A stretch of DNA of 64,000 nucleotides from Oerskovia paurometabola (GCF_016907365.1 NZ_JAFBBV010000001.1:1550001-1614000); one strand, 5' to 3'; counted from the first letter of the stretch, positions 1-8,829 are shown. Numbers and translations: made by a program. The notes: generated by a model not told the origin, from the letters alone.

Positions 1-1889
1 TTGTAGGTGACGAACGCAGGCTCGAGCAGGTCCGCGAGCGGCTTGGGCCACGTGATGGTCTCGAGCAGCGCCATGCGCTCCTCGTACTCGTACCCCTCGG
101 CCTTCATGGCTGCCACCGCCTCGCCGCGGGCCCGGTGCTGCTGCGCGACGAGCACCTGGCGCGGGTCGGACAGCGTGGCCTCCAGGACCGAGACGACGTC
201 GAGCGCGTGCGTGGGGGACTCGACGTCGAGCAGGTCGAGCGCCGCGAGCGCGAAGGGCGACAACGGCTGGTTGAGCGCGAACTCGCGCGGCAGGTCGACC
301 GTGAGGCGCACGCTGGGGCGCTGCCCGCTCGGGTACGTCGGGTCGGGCACGCGCACGCGCTCGACGATGCCCGCGACGCGCAGCGAGCGGTAGATGCGGA
401 ACACCTGGCGCACGTGGCGCTCGCGCTGGGCGTCGGTGTCGTGGTTGGCAGTGAGCAGGTGCTTCATCGCCTGGACTGGATCGACCCCGCGGTCACCGCG
501 CGCGAGCACGTTGAGCACCATGGCGTGGTTGACCGTGAAGTGGCTGGTCAGGGCCTCGGGGTCGGCGTCGCGCAGGCGATCGAACGTCGCGTCGGTCCAG
601 TTGACCGCACCCGCCGGCGCCTTCTTGCGCACGAGCTTCTTGAGCTTCTTGGGGTCGTCCCCGGCCTTGGCCAGCAGCTTGCGGTTCTCGATCACGTGCT
701 CGGGGGCCATGACGAGGACCTCGCCGAGCGTGTCGTAGCCCGCCCGGCCCGCGCGGCCCGCGATCTGGTGGAACTCGCGCGCCGTGAGGTGACGCATGCG
801 CTCGCCGTCGAACTTCACCAGGCTCGTCATGAGGACCGTGCGGATGGGGACGTTGATGCCCACGCCCAGGGTGTCGGTGCCGCACACGACCTTGAGCAGC
901 CCCGCCTGGGTCAGGCGCTCGACCACGCGCCGGTACTTGGGCAGCATGCCCGCGTGGTGCACGCCCACGCCGTGCCGCAGGAACTTGCTGAGCGTCCTGC
1001 CGAACCCCGACGTGAAGCGGAAGTCACCCAGCTCGGCCGCGATCGCGTCCTTCTCCGAACGGCTCGCGACGTTGATGCTCAGCAGGGACTGGGCGCGGTC
1101 GACCGCGTCCTTCTGCGTGAAGTGCACGACGTACACGGGCGCGCGGTGCGTCGTGACGAGCTCCTCGATCACCTCGCCCAGCGGTTCGACGACGTAGGCG
1201 AACGTGAGCGGCACGGGGCGCTCGGCGCTCGTGACCTCGGCGACGGGACGTCCCGTGCGGGACTCGAGGTCCTCGGTGAACGTCGAGGTGTCGCCCAGCG
1301 TCGCGGACATCAGCACGAACTGCGCCTGCGGCAGCTCGAGCAGCGGGACCTGCCACGCCCAGCCGCGCTGCGGGTCCGCGTAGTAGTGGAACTCGTCCAT
1401 GACGACCTGCGCGACGTCCGCGTCGGCGCCGTCGCGCAGCGCGATGTTCGCGAGGATCTCCGCGGTGCAGCAGATGATGGGCGCGGTCGGGTTGACCGAC
1501 GAGTCGCCCGTCATCATGCCCACGTTCGCGGAGCCGAACACCGCGACGAGCGCGAAGAACTTCTCGCTCACGAGCGCCTTGAGCGGCGCCGTGTAGTAGC
1601 TGCGGCCGGGGACTCCTGCGCGGTGCGCGGCGAGGGCCGCGTAGTGCGCGCCGACCGCCACGAGCGACTTCCCCGAGCCCGTGGGCGTGGCCAGGATGAC
1701 GTGCGCGCCCGAGAAGATCTCGATGACGGCCTCGTCCTGGTGCGCGTAGAGGTCGATCCCCGTCTCGGTGGCCCACTCGGTGAACCCTTCGTAGAGGGCG
1801 TCAGGGTCCGGGGTGCCCGAGCCGTCCGGTGCCGGCAGGTGACGAACCAGGCCGGGCTCGGGACGGGTGGTGGGGGTCGTGGTGCTCAT
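1..1889 (-). CDS. Ski2/Mtr4-like DEAD/DEAH helicase, DUF3516 type (3' part beyond the window)
   Basis: An ATP-dependent RNA or DNA helicase of the superfamily 2 Ski2/Mtr4-like type; about 629 residues are visible and the C-terminus runs off the left edge. Visible motifs in order are Walker A TPTGSGKS (about residue 65), motif II DEFH (about 163), motif III SAT (about 193) and motif VI QIAGRAGRAG (about 376). This order and the region after motif VI match the actinobacterial DUF3516 helicases. The start at 1889 (MSTTT) is preferred because GACAAT lies 7 nt before it and no ribosome binding site is visible, suggesting a leaderless message; an in-frame ATG at 1898 is the alternative. The substrate is not known from sequence. 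Family assignment is firm. Confidence 0.9.
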   Translation of the reverse strand, partial: MSTTTPTTRPEPGLVRHLPAPDGSGTPDPDALYEGFTEWATETGIDLYAHQDEAVIEIFSGAHVILATPTGSGKSLVAVGAHYAALAAHRAGVPGRSYYTAPLKALVSEKFFALVAVFGSANVGMMTGDSSVNPTAPIICCTAEILANIALRDGADADVAQVVMDEFHYYADPQRGWAWQVPLLELPQAQFVLMSATLGDTSTFTEDLESRTGRPVAEVTSAERPVPLTFAYVVEPLGEVIEELVTTHRAPVYVVHFTQKDAVDRAQSLLSINVASRSEKDAIAAELGDFRFTSGFGRTLSKFLRHGVGVHHAGMLPKYRRVVERLTQAGLLKVVCGTDTLGVGINVPIRTVLMTSLVKFDGERMRHLTAREFHQIAGRAGRAGYDTLGEVLVMAPEHVIENRKLLAKAGDDPKKLKKLVRKKAPAGAVNWTDATFDRLRDADPEALTSHFTVNHAMVLNVLARGDRGVDPVQAMKHLLTANHDTDAQRERHVRQVFRIYRSLRVAGIVERVRVPDPTYPSGQRPSVRLTVDLPREFALNQPLSPFALAALDLLDVESPTHALDVVSVLEATLSDPRQVLVAQQHRARGEAVAAMKAEGYEYEERMALLETITWPKPLADLLEPAFVTY

Positions 1890-1986
1890 CGTGGCCATTG
1901 TCGCAGAGGCGTTGTCCCCCGGGGGGTCCCGGGCCTCGGGAGCCCTCGCCGCGCGCGTCCGCGGCTGCCCGTGGAAGTCTGTGCGG

Positions 1987-2583
1987 ATGGTGACCGACCG
2001 GCGCGCGGACGCGCCCCGCTTCCACCCCGAGACCGCGGCGCAGTGGCGTGCGTGGCTCACCGAGCACCACGACGACGAGGTGCCCGGCGTCTGGGTCGTG
2101 CAGTGGCGGCGGGCGAGCGGCCGTTCCCCGATCGACTACGACGCGCTCATCGAGGAGGCGTTGAGCTTCGGGTGGATCGACGGGACCGTGCAGACGATCG
2201 ACGACGAGCGCTCCATGATGTGGCTCACACGGCGGCGGCCGGGGAGCCGCTGGACGCGCCTGAGCAAGGAACGGGTCGCGCGCGCCGAGGCGGACGGCAG
2301 GATGACCGACCCGGGTCGCGCGGTGATCGACGCTGCCCGCGCCGACGGCTCGTGGACGAGGTACGACGACGCCGAGGCGCTCGTCGTCCCCGACGACCTG
2401 GCCTCGGCGTTCGCCGCCGCGCCGCCCGCTCGAGAGCACTGGGACGCCTTCCCGCCGGGCGTGCGCCGGCTGATCCTGGGATGGATCGCGGACGCCAAGC
2501 GGGCCCCGACGCGCGCGGCCCGGATCGCCGAGACAGCCCAGAAGGCGCAGCGCGGGGAGCGCGCGCACTCCCAGCCCCGCTGA
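1987..2583 (+). CDS. YdeI/OmdA-family protein
   Basis: A soluble protein of 198 residues of the YdeI/OmpD-associated family. The N-terminal part (residues 10-75) has the family hallmarks: the 'W..WL..HH' start, a GVWVVQWRR segment and the SFGWIDGT segment around residues 53-60. The C-terminal half (about 125-185) carries the second family block, in which alanine-rich helices end in W.AFPPGVRR and a helix with repeated RAARIAETA. In other bacteria relatives are linked to antimicrobial-peptide tolerance, but no biochemical role can be read from the sequence. The start is the ATG at 1987, since upstream in-frame codons are not family-like. It stands alone between two unrelated genes. Confidence 0.8.
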   Translation: MVTDRRADAPRFHPETAAQWRAWLTEHHDDEVPGVWVVQWRRASGRSPIDYDALIEEALSFGWIDGTVQTIDDERSMMWLTRRRPGSRWTRLSKERVARAEADGRMTDPGRAVIDAARADGSWTRYDDAEALVVPDDLASAFAAAPPAREHWDAFPPGVRRLILGWIADAKRAPTRAARIAETAQKAQRGERAHSQPR

Positions 2584-2664
2584 GGGGCCGCCGCGACACG
2601 AGGTGCCGTGGGAGGTTAGCGTCCTGGCGACGGCTGCCCCGCCGTCGGGCTGGAGGAATGAAGC

Positions 2665-4116
2665 ATGGACGTCTTGCAAGAGGCGCTGATCGACCCGTTG
2701 AGCAACGCCCTGTACTCGTACGTCCTGATCTACGTCCTCATCGGCGCGGGCGTCTACTTCACGGTCCGCACGCGCGCCGTCCAGGTGCGCCTCTTCGGGC
2801 TCATGTTCCGGCTCGTGGGCGGCTCGACCGGCTCGGCCGAGGGCGGCATCTCGTCCTTCCAGGCGTTCTGCGTGGGGCTCGCGTCCCGCGTGGGGACGGG
2901 AAACATCGCGGGCGTCGCGATCGCGCTGACGCTCGGCGGCCCGGGGGCCATCTTCTGGATGTGGTGCGTCGCGCTCATCGGGATGGCGACCGCGTTCGTC
3001 GAGGCGACGCTCGGCCAGATCTTCAAGGTCCGCGCCGACGACGGCTCCTACCGCGGCGGCCCCGCGTACTACATCCAGCGCGGCCTGGGCTCGCGGCGGT
3101 GGGGGATCGTGTTCGCGATCCTGCTGATCTTCGCGTTCGGGTTCGCGTTCAACATGGTCCAGGCCAACACCATCAGCGAGGCGCTCGACAACGGCCACGC
3201 GGTCTCGCCCGGCTGGACCGCGGTGCTCCTCATGGTCCTCGCGGCCCCCGTGCTGTTCGGCGGCGTCAAGCGCGTCGCGAAGGTCGCGGGGATCGTGCTG
3301 CCGATCATGGCGGGTGTCTACGTCCTGCTCGCGACGACCATCATCCTCATGAACCTCGGCGCCGTGCCGGGCGTGGTCCGGCAGATCGTCGAGGGCGCGT
3401 TCGGGCTCGACCAGGCCGTCGCGGGCACGGCCGGGGGGATCCTCGCGGCGCTGCTCAACGGGGTCAAGCGCGGCCTGTTCTCGAACGAGGCGGGCATGGG
3501 CAGCGCCCCGAACGCCGCCGCGACCGCGACGGTCTCGCACCCCGCCAAGCAGGGGCTCATCCAGTCGCTCGGGGTGTTCGTCGACACGATCGTGGTGTGC
3601 TCGGCGACGGCCTTCATCATCCTCATGGCAGGGCCCGAGGTCTTCGACCCGGGAACCACGACCGACGCGGCCGGGGCCTCGCTCACGCAGCAGGCCGTCG
3701 CGGCCCAGCTCGGGACGTGGACCGTGTGGCCCATGACGGTCCTCGTGTTCGTCTTCGCGTTCTCCTCGGTGCTCGGCAACTACTCGTACGCCGAGGTCAA
3801 CCTGACGTTCCTCGGCATCCGCGCCAAGGCGCTCACGGCGCTGCGCACGCTCGTGCTCGCCGCGATCGGGATCGGGTCGCTCATCGAGCTCGAGGCGGTG
3901 TGGGCCGTCGCGGACGTTGCGATGGCGCTCATGGCGCTTGTGAACCTCGTCGCGATCGTGCTGCTGGGACGCTGGGCGTTCGGTGCGCTCAAGGACTTCG
4001 AGCGTGGTCGCAAGGACGGGACCGACGCCCGGTTCGTCGGGGCCGGGAACCCGGACCTGCCCGGGGACGTCCCGGGCGACGTGTGGGCACCGGTCCCGCA
4101 GGACTCGAAGGCGTAG
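2665..4116 (+). CDS. AGCS-family sodium/alanine (glycine) symporter
   Basis: A 483-residue inner-membrane secondary transporter of the alanine/glycine:cation symporter family, expected to import alanine or glycine with sodium. About ten to eleven hydrophobic segments are visible. The family signature GLASRVGTGNIAGVA lies at residues 72-86, and the conserved SNEAGMGSAPNAAA block lies near 273-286; both line the substrate and cation sites in characterised AGCS members. The length is normal for the family. A strong ribosome binding site, GGAGGAA, lies 6-7 nt before the ATG, so this is a leadered message. Alanine against glycine specificity cannot be decided by eye. Confidence 0.93.
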   Translation: MDVLQEALIDPLSNALYSYVLIYVLIGAGVYFTVRTRAVQVRLFGLMFRLVGGSTGSAEGGISSFQAFCVGLASRVGTGNIAGVAIALTLGGPGAIFWMWCVALIGMATAFVEATLGQIFKVRADDGSYRGGPAYYIQRGLGSRRWGIVFAILLIFAFGFAFNMVQANTISEALDNGHAVSPGWTAVLLMVLAAPVLFGGVKRVAKVAGIVLPIMAGVYVLLATTIILMNLGAVPGVVRQIVEGAFGLDQAVAGTAGGILAALLNGVKRGLFSNEAGMGSAPNAAATATVSHPAKQGLIQSLGVFVDTIVVCSATAFIILMAGPEVFDPGTTTDAAGASLTQQAVAAQLGTWTVWPMTVLVFVFAFSSVLGNYSYAEVNLTFLGIRAKALTALRTLVLAAIGIGSLIELEAVWAVADVAMALMALVNLVAIVLLGRWAFGALKDFERGRKDGTDARFVGAGNPDLPGDVPGDVWAPVPQDSKA

Positions 4117-4156
4117 CACCCGCTCGGCGCCGGCGCCGGTCATCGCAGGGGCGCGG

Positions 4157-4966
4157 TCAGCCCAGGTCCCAGAGCAGCCTGTAGTAGGCGATGCGTTCCT
4201 TGTCCGGCTCTGTCCCGTAGGCCTCGTACACGATCCCGTCGTAGCCGGGCCCGTAGTTCCACTCGGTGCTCCAGGCTGCCACGGCCAGGTCCGCCCAGCG
4301 GTCCGCGACGCCGAGCGACCCGAGGTCGACGTGCGCCGCGAACGAGCCGTCGGCGGCCAGCAGGGTGTTGGGCGCGCACGCGTCGCCGTGGCACACGACC
4401 AACCTGTCCACGGGGGGCGCGAGGTCGAGCAGGGGGCGCGCCTCGGCGACCGAGAGCTGCGCGTGCTCGGGGAACCACTCGGTCGGGCCCTCGCCGTCGG
4501 CGATCCGCTCGTCGGCGCGCGCGACGCGCTGCTCGACGCTCCACGTGAACGGGCAGTCCTCGACGGGCAGGGCGTCGTGCAGGACGCGCAGGCCGTGGCC
4601 GATCGCCGCCGCGGCGGTCGCCGGTTCGGCGATCCAGCGCGGGTCGACGGCCGAGGCCGCGTCGATCGCCTCGGTCACGAGCCAGGCGCCGACCTCGTCC
4701 TGCCCGGCGTCGAGCACCCGTGGCACGGTGGCGAAGCGGGAGGCCCACGCGAGCCGCTCGGCCTCGGCGAGCAGGTCGATCTCCGGCGTCCCGGCCGCGA
4801 CCCACTTGACGTAGCGGTCGGTACCCCACCGGAACGTGAGGCCGCCGAGGTCGTTCTTCCACACCGGCACGAGGTCCCCGCCCCCTGCGGTGTCGACGAG
4901 CGATCGGACGGCGGGCGGGACGGGCACGGGGCCCGTCGGGATCTCGGCGAGCGGCGGTCGGGTCAT
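4157..4966 (-). CDS. APH(3')-like aminoglycoside phosphotransferase family kinase
   Basis: A 269-residue small-molecule kinase of the APH superfamily. The catalytic loop reads VCHGDACAPNTLL (catalytic Asp plus the metal-binding Asn) near residues 191-203, and the metal-binding segment HVDLGSLGVADRWADLA follows. Both are closer to APH(3') enzymes than to distant choline or homoserine kinases. The N-terminal lobe has the ATP-binding lysine in DRYVKWVA. The start at 4966 was chosen because the protein begins where homology begins; upstream lies a nested inverted repeat. It is chromosomal with codon use like its neighbours, so intrinsic resistance or an unrelated kinase role are equally possible. 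Substrate is not proven. Confidence 0.83.
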   Translation of the reverse strand: MTRPPLAEIPTGPVPVPPAVRSLVDTAGGGDLVPVWKNDLGGLTFRWGTDRYVKWVAAGTPEIDLLAEAERLAWASRFATVPRVLDAGQDEVGAWLVTEAIDAASAVDPRWIAEPATAAAAIGHGLRVLHDALPVEDCPFTWSVEQRVARADERIADGEGPTEWFPEHAQLSVAEARPLLDLAPPVDRLVVCHGDACAPNTLLAADGSFAAHVDLGSLGVADRWADLAVAAWSTEWNYGPGYDGIVYEAYGTEPDKERIAYYRLLWDLG

Positions 4967-4998
4967 GCCCCGATCCTGCCAGGCCGCCCAGCACCGCC

Positions 4999-5079
4999 GA
5001 GACGGGTGGTCCCGCACGAGACGGGTGCCCGCGCCACGGCCCGGACCACCCGTCTCGCGCCGGACCACCCACCTCGTGC
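4999..5079. repeat. Nested double inverted repeat
   Basis: Two left arms (GAGACGGGTGGTCC at 4999-5012 and GAGACGGGTG at 5018-5027) are matched by two right arms (GGACCACCCGTCTC at 5043-5056 and GGACCACCCACCTCGTGC at 5062-5079). The arms can pair in more than one register. It lies between the stop of the 112-residue gene and the start of the APH-like gene, both on the minus strand, so it may end or attenuate transcription. The same design occurs at 32081-32147. Confidence 0.8.
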
Positions 5080-5097
5080 CCCGCGGCCACAGGTCCG

Positions 5098-5436
5098 TCA
5101 GGCCGGAACGATCTCGAGCTGCGCAGGTTCGGGAAGCTCCGTCGGTCGTTCCTCGGCGACGCTGACCCACTCGATGCCGCCGAGCTCGCCGTCGAGGAGG
5201 TAGAGGAACAGCCCGTCGGGGGAGCCGATCACCCTCGCGTCCACCACGACCTGCATCCCGGTGCCGGTCCGGAAGTCGATCGACGGGCAGCCACAACCGC
5301 ACGTGCCGGTCACCACGGCGCTCCGGGCCTGTCGGCGGAGCCCTGAGACCCCGTCCACGTCGATCGAGAGCAGGGCGTCGAGCACGCTGCGCTCGCGGTC
5401 CGTCAGCGGCCGGGGCATGCGGGTCGTGCGGGTCAT
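5098..5436 (-). CDS. Hypothetical protein with CGCGCP motif
   Basis: A small soluble protein of 112 residues. I do not recognise a named family. It has an N-terminal helical part (residues 8-35), then TCGCGCPSIDF near 45-55 with three closely spaced cysteines that could bind a metal, followed by a beta-rich stretch including an acidic GELGGIEWVSV segment. Two starts are possible, at 5436 (MTRTTRMPRP) and 5418 (MPRPLTDRE); no ribosome binding site favours either. It follows the glycosylase-type gene on the same strand with a 20-nt gap, so the two are probably co-transcribed. The nested inverted repeat downstream probably separates it from the kinase gene. Confidence 0.65.
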   Translation of the reverse strand: MTRTTRMPRPLTDRERSVLDALLSIDVDGVSGLRRQARSAVVTGTCGCGCPSIDFRTGTGMQVVVDARVIGSPDGLFLYLLDGELGGIEWVSVAEERPTELPEPAQLEIVPA

Positions 5437-5456
5437 GCGGGCAACTGTCGCACGCG

Positions 5457-6413
5457 TCAGGCCGGCAGGCGCTCGCAGACCTCGACGAGCCGTTCGCGCA
5501 GCGTCGCGGACCGCTCGGCGAAGCCCCGCTGGAGCCGCACGTACTCGGCCTTGCCTGCGGGGGTCTCGATCGCGACGGGCGCCTCGCCGTACGACGACAC
5601 GTCGTAGGGGCTGGCCCGCATGTCGACCCAGCGGATGTCGCGGGAGAGCTCGAACGCGTCGAGCACGAGCCCGCTCGGCACGGCGGGGGACAGCTTGGTC
5701 GCCCACTTGTAGAGGTCCATGTTGGCGTGCAGGCAGCCGGGCTGCTCGAGCGCGGGCTGCGTGTCGCGCGTGGGCTGGAGCCGGTTGAGGCCCACGGCCT
5801 CGGGGGTGAAGAAGCGGAACGCGTCGAAGTGCGTGCAGCGCACGGGGTGCGAGGTCACGACGTCGTCGGTGCCCTGGGCCCCGAGCCGCAGCGGCAGGGG
5901 GTGGCGGTGGTCGCGGCCCTGGGCGTGGTCGCGGTAGACCATGGCCCACTCGTGCAGCCCGAAGCACCCGAGGCTCGCCGGCCGGGAGGCCGTGGCCGCG
6001 AGCAGGTCGCGGGCATAGCGCACGGTGTCGCCGCGGTCTGCGAGGAACGCGTCGACGTCGAGCGTCACGCCGCCGGTGGTGTCGGTCCGGTACCACCGCC
6101 AGGTGGCGCGCTCGGCGAGGAGGGGCGCGGCGCCGTCGGGCGTGCTGCTGTCACCGGAGAGCGTGACGCCCGCGCCGGGGTGCCAGCGCCGGAGCTGGGC
6201 GGGGCGCGTGGGGTAGTAGGTGAAGAGGAAGTCCTCGACGGCGTGCTTCTCGCCGCGCGCCTTGCGCTCGCGCCAGCCCGCGGTCAGGGCGTCGGCGCGC
6301 TCGGCGTGCGCCGTCGCGAGGGGGAGCCACGCGTCACCGGCGAGGATGTCCGGCCCGACGGCGTCGCGCGGCTCGGGAGGGCGCGTGCGGTGGGGAGCGG
6401 GAAGCGTGGGCAT
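5457..6413 (-). CDS. 3-methyladenine DNA glycosylase-type protein
   Basis: A 318-residue protein that resembles an actinobacterial family usually annotated as 3-methyladenine DNA glycosylase. The sequence shows a conserved-looking layout: an aromatic HAVEDFLFTYYP segment near residues 57-68, ATWRWYRTD near 105, LGCFGLHEWAMVY near 149 and the HPVRCTHFDAFRFF block near 190. No helix-hairpin-helix glycosylase motif is visible, so the enzymatic name comes from family annotation and not from catalytic residues, and should be treated as provisional. A TACCCT hexamer lies 6 nt before the ATG, with no ribosome binding site, so the message is probably leaderless. It leads a small minus-strand unit with the next gene. 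Confidence 0.6.
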   Translation of the reverse strand: MPTLPAPHRTRPPEPRDAVGPDILAGDAWLPLATAHAERADALTAGWRERKARGEKHAVEDFLFTYYPTRPAQLRRWHPGAGVTLSGDSSTPDGAAPLLAERATWRWYRTDTTGGVTLDVDAFLADRGDTVRYARDLLAATASRPASLGCFGLHEWAMVYRDHAQGRDHRHPLPLRLGAQGTDDVVTSHPVRCTHFDAFRFFTPEAVGLNRLQPTRDTQPALEQPGCLHANMDLYKWATKLSPAVPSGLVLDAFELSRDIRWVDMRASPYDVSSYGEAPVAIETPAGKAEYVRLQRGFAERSATLRERLVEVCERLPA

Positions 6414-6419
6414 GGTTCC

Positions 6420-6425
6420 AGGGTA
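6420..6425 (-). promoter_or_regulatory. -10 box of leaderless promoter
   Basis: TACCCT on the minus strand, 6 nt before the ATG of the glycosylase-type gene. This fits the TANNNT pattern of actinobacterial leaderless promoters. Confidence 0.5.
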
Positions 6426-6614
6426 GATGTCGGTCGGTGGTGGCCCGTCGTGGCGGCAGGTGCGTGGTTCCGGTGGTTTTCACCCGAAAGTCCTCTCCAC
6501 GGCATCTCCACACATGGAACACTTGTGCCGGAGTGCGCGCCGAGCGCGCGCGCCTCCCTCCTCCGCACACTCCGGCGTCGCCGTGCCGTGCACGACAAGA
6601 AGACGAGCAGACGA

Positions 6615-7559
6615 ATGACGTACCCCCCTCCCGGACCCGCAGAGCCGACCCCGCCGTCGCTCGGCTATCCCGGAGCGCCGCAGCCCTCGCCGTACCAGCA
6701 GCCCGGCCAGCCCGCCCTGCCCGGCCAGCCCGGCGCGTGGGGGCCGGAGCAGGGCGGCTACCCGCCGCCCTACGGCGTCGTCCCGCTCAAGAAGTCCAAC
6801 GTGCTCGCGGTCACGGGCCTCGTGCTCGCGATCGTCGCTCTCGTGCTCTGCCTGATCCCGATCATCAACCTCTTCGCGGCGGTCCTGGCGCTCGCAGGCC
6901 TCGTCCTGGGCATCATCGGGCTCGTCAAGGCAGGGGCGCTCGGGAGCGGCAAGGGTATGTCGATCGCCGCGATCGTCATCTCGGTCGTCGCCGGGATCGG
7001 TGCGGTGATCTCCCAGGTCGTGTTCGTCGCAGCCCTCGACGAGCTTTCCACGAGCCTCGGGTCGACGAGCATCTCGAGCTCGGCCCCCGAGGAGCCCGCG
7101 GGAGCAGAGACGCCCGCGGACACGACGGGCGAGGACGTTCCCGCTGACGGCGCGGTCGGCGACTCCTCGCCGGCCCTCGTCTTCGGTGACGCCGCCGTCT
7201 ACGAGGACGGCCTCGAGGTCGGTGCGAGCGCCCCGGCCGCGTTCACGCCCAGCGACACTGCGGCGGGCGACGAGGGGTTCACGCAGTTCGTGCGGATCGA
7301 CCTCACCCTGACGAACGGGACCGCGGAGACGTTCGACCCCACGTTCACGTACGTCACGCTCTCGTCGGGCGGTGTCGAGGGCTCCCAGGTCTTCGACGCG
7401 GCGAACCAGATCAGCAGCACCCCGAGCACGCCCCTGCTCCCGGGCCAGTCGCTGACGTTCCCCGTGGTCTTCGGGGTCACGGACCCCGCCGACGTGACCA
7501 TGGAGGTCAACGTCGGGGCATGGGAGTACGACGCGGTCCTGTTCTCCACGACGAGCTGA
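6615..7559 (+). CDS. DUF4190 membrane protein with C-terminal DUF4352-like domain
   Basis: A 314-residue membrane-anchored protein. Residues 1-58 are rich in Pro, Gly and Gln, typical of the cytoplasmic tail of DUF4190 proteins. Two transmembrane helices follow (about 64-90 and 111-137, with a short GALGSGKGMS turn between). After an acidic, Ser/Thr-rich linker (about 145-190) comes an extracytoplasmic beta domain (about 195-314) with the pattern FVRIDLTLTNGTAETFD and a late LLPGQSLTFPVVF, as in DUF4352 telokin-like domains. The likely role is an envelope protein; no enzyme motif is visible. The ATG at 6615 begins exactly where the proline-rich tail begins. Confidence 0.75.
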   Translation: MTYPPPGPAEPTPPSLGYPGAPQPSPYQQPGQPALPGQPGAWGPEQGGYPPPYGVVPLKKSNVLAVTGLVLAIVALVLCLIPIINLFAAVLALAGLVLGIIGLVKAGALGSGKGMSIAAIVISVVAGIGAVISQVVFVAALDELSTSLGSTSISSSAPEEPAGAETPADTTGEDVPADGAVGDSSPALVFGDAAVYEDGLEVGASAPAAFTPSDTAAGDEGFTQFVRIDLTLTNGTAETFDPTFTYVTLSSGGVEGSQVFDAANQISSTPSTPLLPGQSLTFPVVFGVTDPADVTMEVNVGAWEYDAVLFSTTS

Positions 7560-7579
7560 CGCGCGCAGGTGGCGGGGGC

Positions 7580-7963
7580 CTACGTGCGCGTGGGCCCCGC
7601 CGCCGCGTCCTCGGTGGGCGTCGGGTCCGGCTCGGGGGCCTGCTGCCAGGGCCAGCGGCCCGTGATCTCGAGCTCGAGCGAGAAGCTGAGGAACGTCCGG
7701 ATGAGGACGATCGCGGCGAGCACACCGACGCTCTCGAGCGTCGGTGTGATCGCGACCGTACGGATGATGTCGGCGGCGACCAGGAGCTCGAGCCCGAGCA
7801 GGATCGAGCGACCGAGCCGCCGCCGGAAGAGGCGGTAGACGTTGCCCTCCCGGCGTCGGGTCAGGGACAGGAATGCCGCGTACAGGGCGCCGACCACGAT
7901 CGCGGCGACCCCCGCCGCGTCGACCACCTTGCCGACGACCTCGATCACCTCGGCGAACGTCAT
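7580..7963 (-). CDS. DUF1622 family membrane protein
   Basis: A 127-residue protein with three hydrophobic helices (about residues 12-33, 52-70 and 76-96) and an acidic, Pro/Ala-rich C-terminal tail. The central RLGRSILLGLELLVAADII segment and overall length match DUF1622 proteins, whose function is unknown. A TACGCT hexamer sits 6 nt upstream of the ATG with no ribosome binding site, suggesting a leaderless message. It is convergent with the preceding DUF4190 gene, 20 nt apart, and has no operon partner. Confidence 0.75.
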   Translation of the reverse strand: MTFAEVIEVVGKVVDAAGVAAIVVGALYAAFLSLTRRREGNVYRLFRRRLGRSILLGLELLVAADIIRTVAITPTLESVGVLAAIVLIRTFLSFSLELEITGRWPWQQAPEPDPTPTEDAAAGPTRT

Positions 7964-7969
7964 GAGCCG

Positions 7970-7975
7970 AGCGTA
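7970..7975 (-). promoter_or_regulatory. -10 box of leaderless promoter
   Basis: TACGCT on the minus strand, 6 nt before the DUF1622 gene ATG. It is identical in sequence and spacing to the box before the universal stress protein gene at 21890-21895. Confidence 0.5.
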
Positions 7976-8052
7976 GGACGGAACGGCCGTGCGGGCCGGG
8001 CGGGACGAGCGGCCGTCGAGTCAGGCGAGCAGACGCACGTGCCGTGCCGACC

Positions 8053-8829
8053 TCACGAGGGCCGCGGCAGCGTGAGGATCTCGGCCCCGTCGTGCGTGAT
8101 CGCGATCGTGTGCTCGCTGTGCGCGGTCCGGCAGCCCGTCGCACTGCGGAGAGTCCATCCGTCGGCATCGGTGACGAGCTCGGCGGTGTCCTGCATGACC
8201 CAGGGTTCCAGGGCGAGCAGCAGCCCGGGCTGCAGCCGGTATCCGCGTCCGGGGCGTCCCGTGTTCGAGACGTGGGGGTCCTGGTGCATGGTCGAGCCGA
8301 TCCCGTGGCCTCCGAACTCGGTGTTGATCAGGTATCCCGCGTCGCCGAGGACCGTGCCGATGGCGTGGGAGAGGTCGCCGACGCGGGCGCCGGGTCGTGC
8401 GGCCGCGATGCCCGCCGCGAGGGCGCGCTCGGTCGCGTCGATCATGGCGAGGCTCTCCGGGGGGCGTGCGTCCCCCACGACGAAGCTGAGAGCGGCGTCT
8501 GCCGCGACGCCCCCCAGGGAGACGGCGAGGTCGAGCGTCAGCAGGTCGCCGTCGGCAAGCGTGTAGTCGTGCGGACGCCCGTGCAGCACGGCGTCGTTGA
8601 CGGCCGTGCAGACGTAGTGGCCGAAGGGCCCACGCCCGAACGACGGGGCGTAGTCGACGTAGCAGGACAGCGCGCCGGCCTGGAGGATCAGCTCCTTCGC
8701 CCACCGGTCGATGTCCAGGAGGTTCGTCCCGACGGTGCTGCGGCCCTTGAGCGTGTGCAGGACGTGAGCGACCAGGGCTCCCGTCTCTCGTGCTCGGGAC
8801 AGCTCGGTGGGGTTCAGTATCTCGATCAT
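8053..8829 (-). CDS. map: Type I methionine aminopeptidase
   Basis: Removes the initiator methionine from nascent proteins in the cytoplasm. The 258-residue protein keeps the dinuclear metal site: two Asp in LDLAVSLGGVAADAALS, His in GGHGIGSTMHQDPHVSN, Glu in LALEPWV and Glu in HSEHTIAI; the substrate-contact His is in GPFGHYVCTAVND. No N-terminal zinc-finger extension is present. A second map near secY is usual in actinobacteria, so this is probably an accessory copy. The start is ATG 8829 with AGGAAG-like RBS upstream (GAGGAAG). It is divergent from an XRE-type regulator and shares a 66-nt control region with a TACCGG/CCGGTA palindrome, suggesting that the regulator controls it. Confidence 0.9.
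   Translation of the reverse strand: MIEILNPTELSRARETGALVAHVLHTLKGRSTVGTNLLDIDRWAKELILQAGALSCYVDYAPSFGRGPFGHYVCTAVNDAVLHGRPHDYTLADGDLLTLDLAVSLGGVAADAALSFVVGDARPPESLAMIDATERALAAGIAAARPGARVGDLSHAIGTVLGDAGYLINTEFGGHGIGSTMHQDPHVSNTGRPGRGYRLQPGLLLALEPWVMQDTAELVTDADGWTLRSATGCRTAHSEHTIAITHDGAEILTLPRPS

Noticed and set aside
135-4184. A 1349-codon open frame on the plus strand over the helicase and symporter genes
   Set aside because: It runs antisense to the helicase and out of frame with the YdeI and symporter genes; composition is typical of a shadow frame.
4157-4966. Calling the APH-like gene an acquired aminoglycoside-resistance gene
   Set aside because: Motifs fit the family, but codon use is like the neighbours, there is no mobile element, and chromosomal APH-like kinases often have other substrates.
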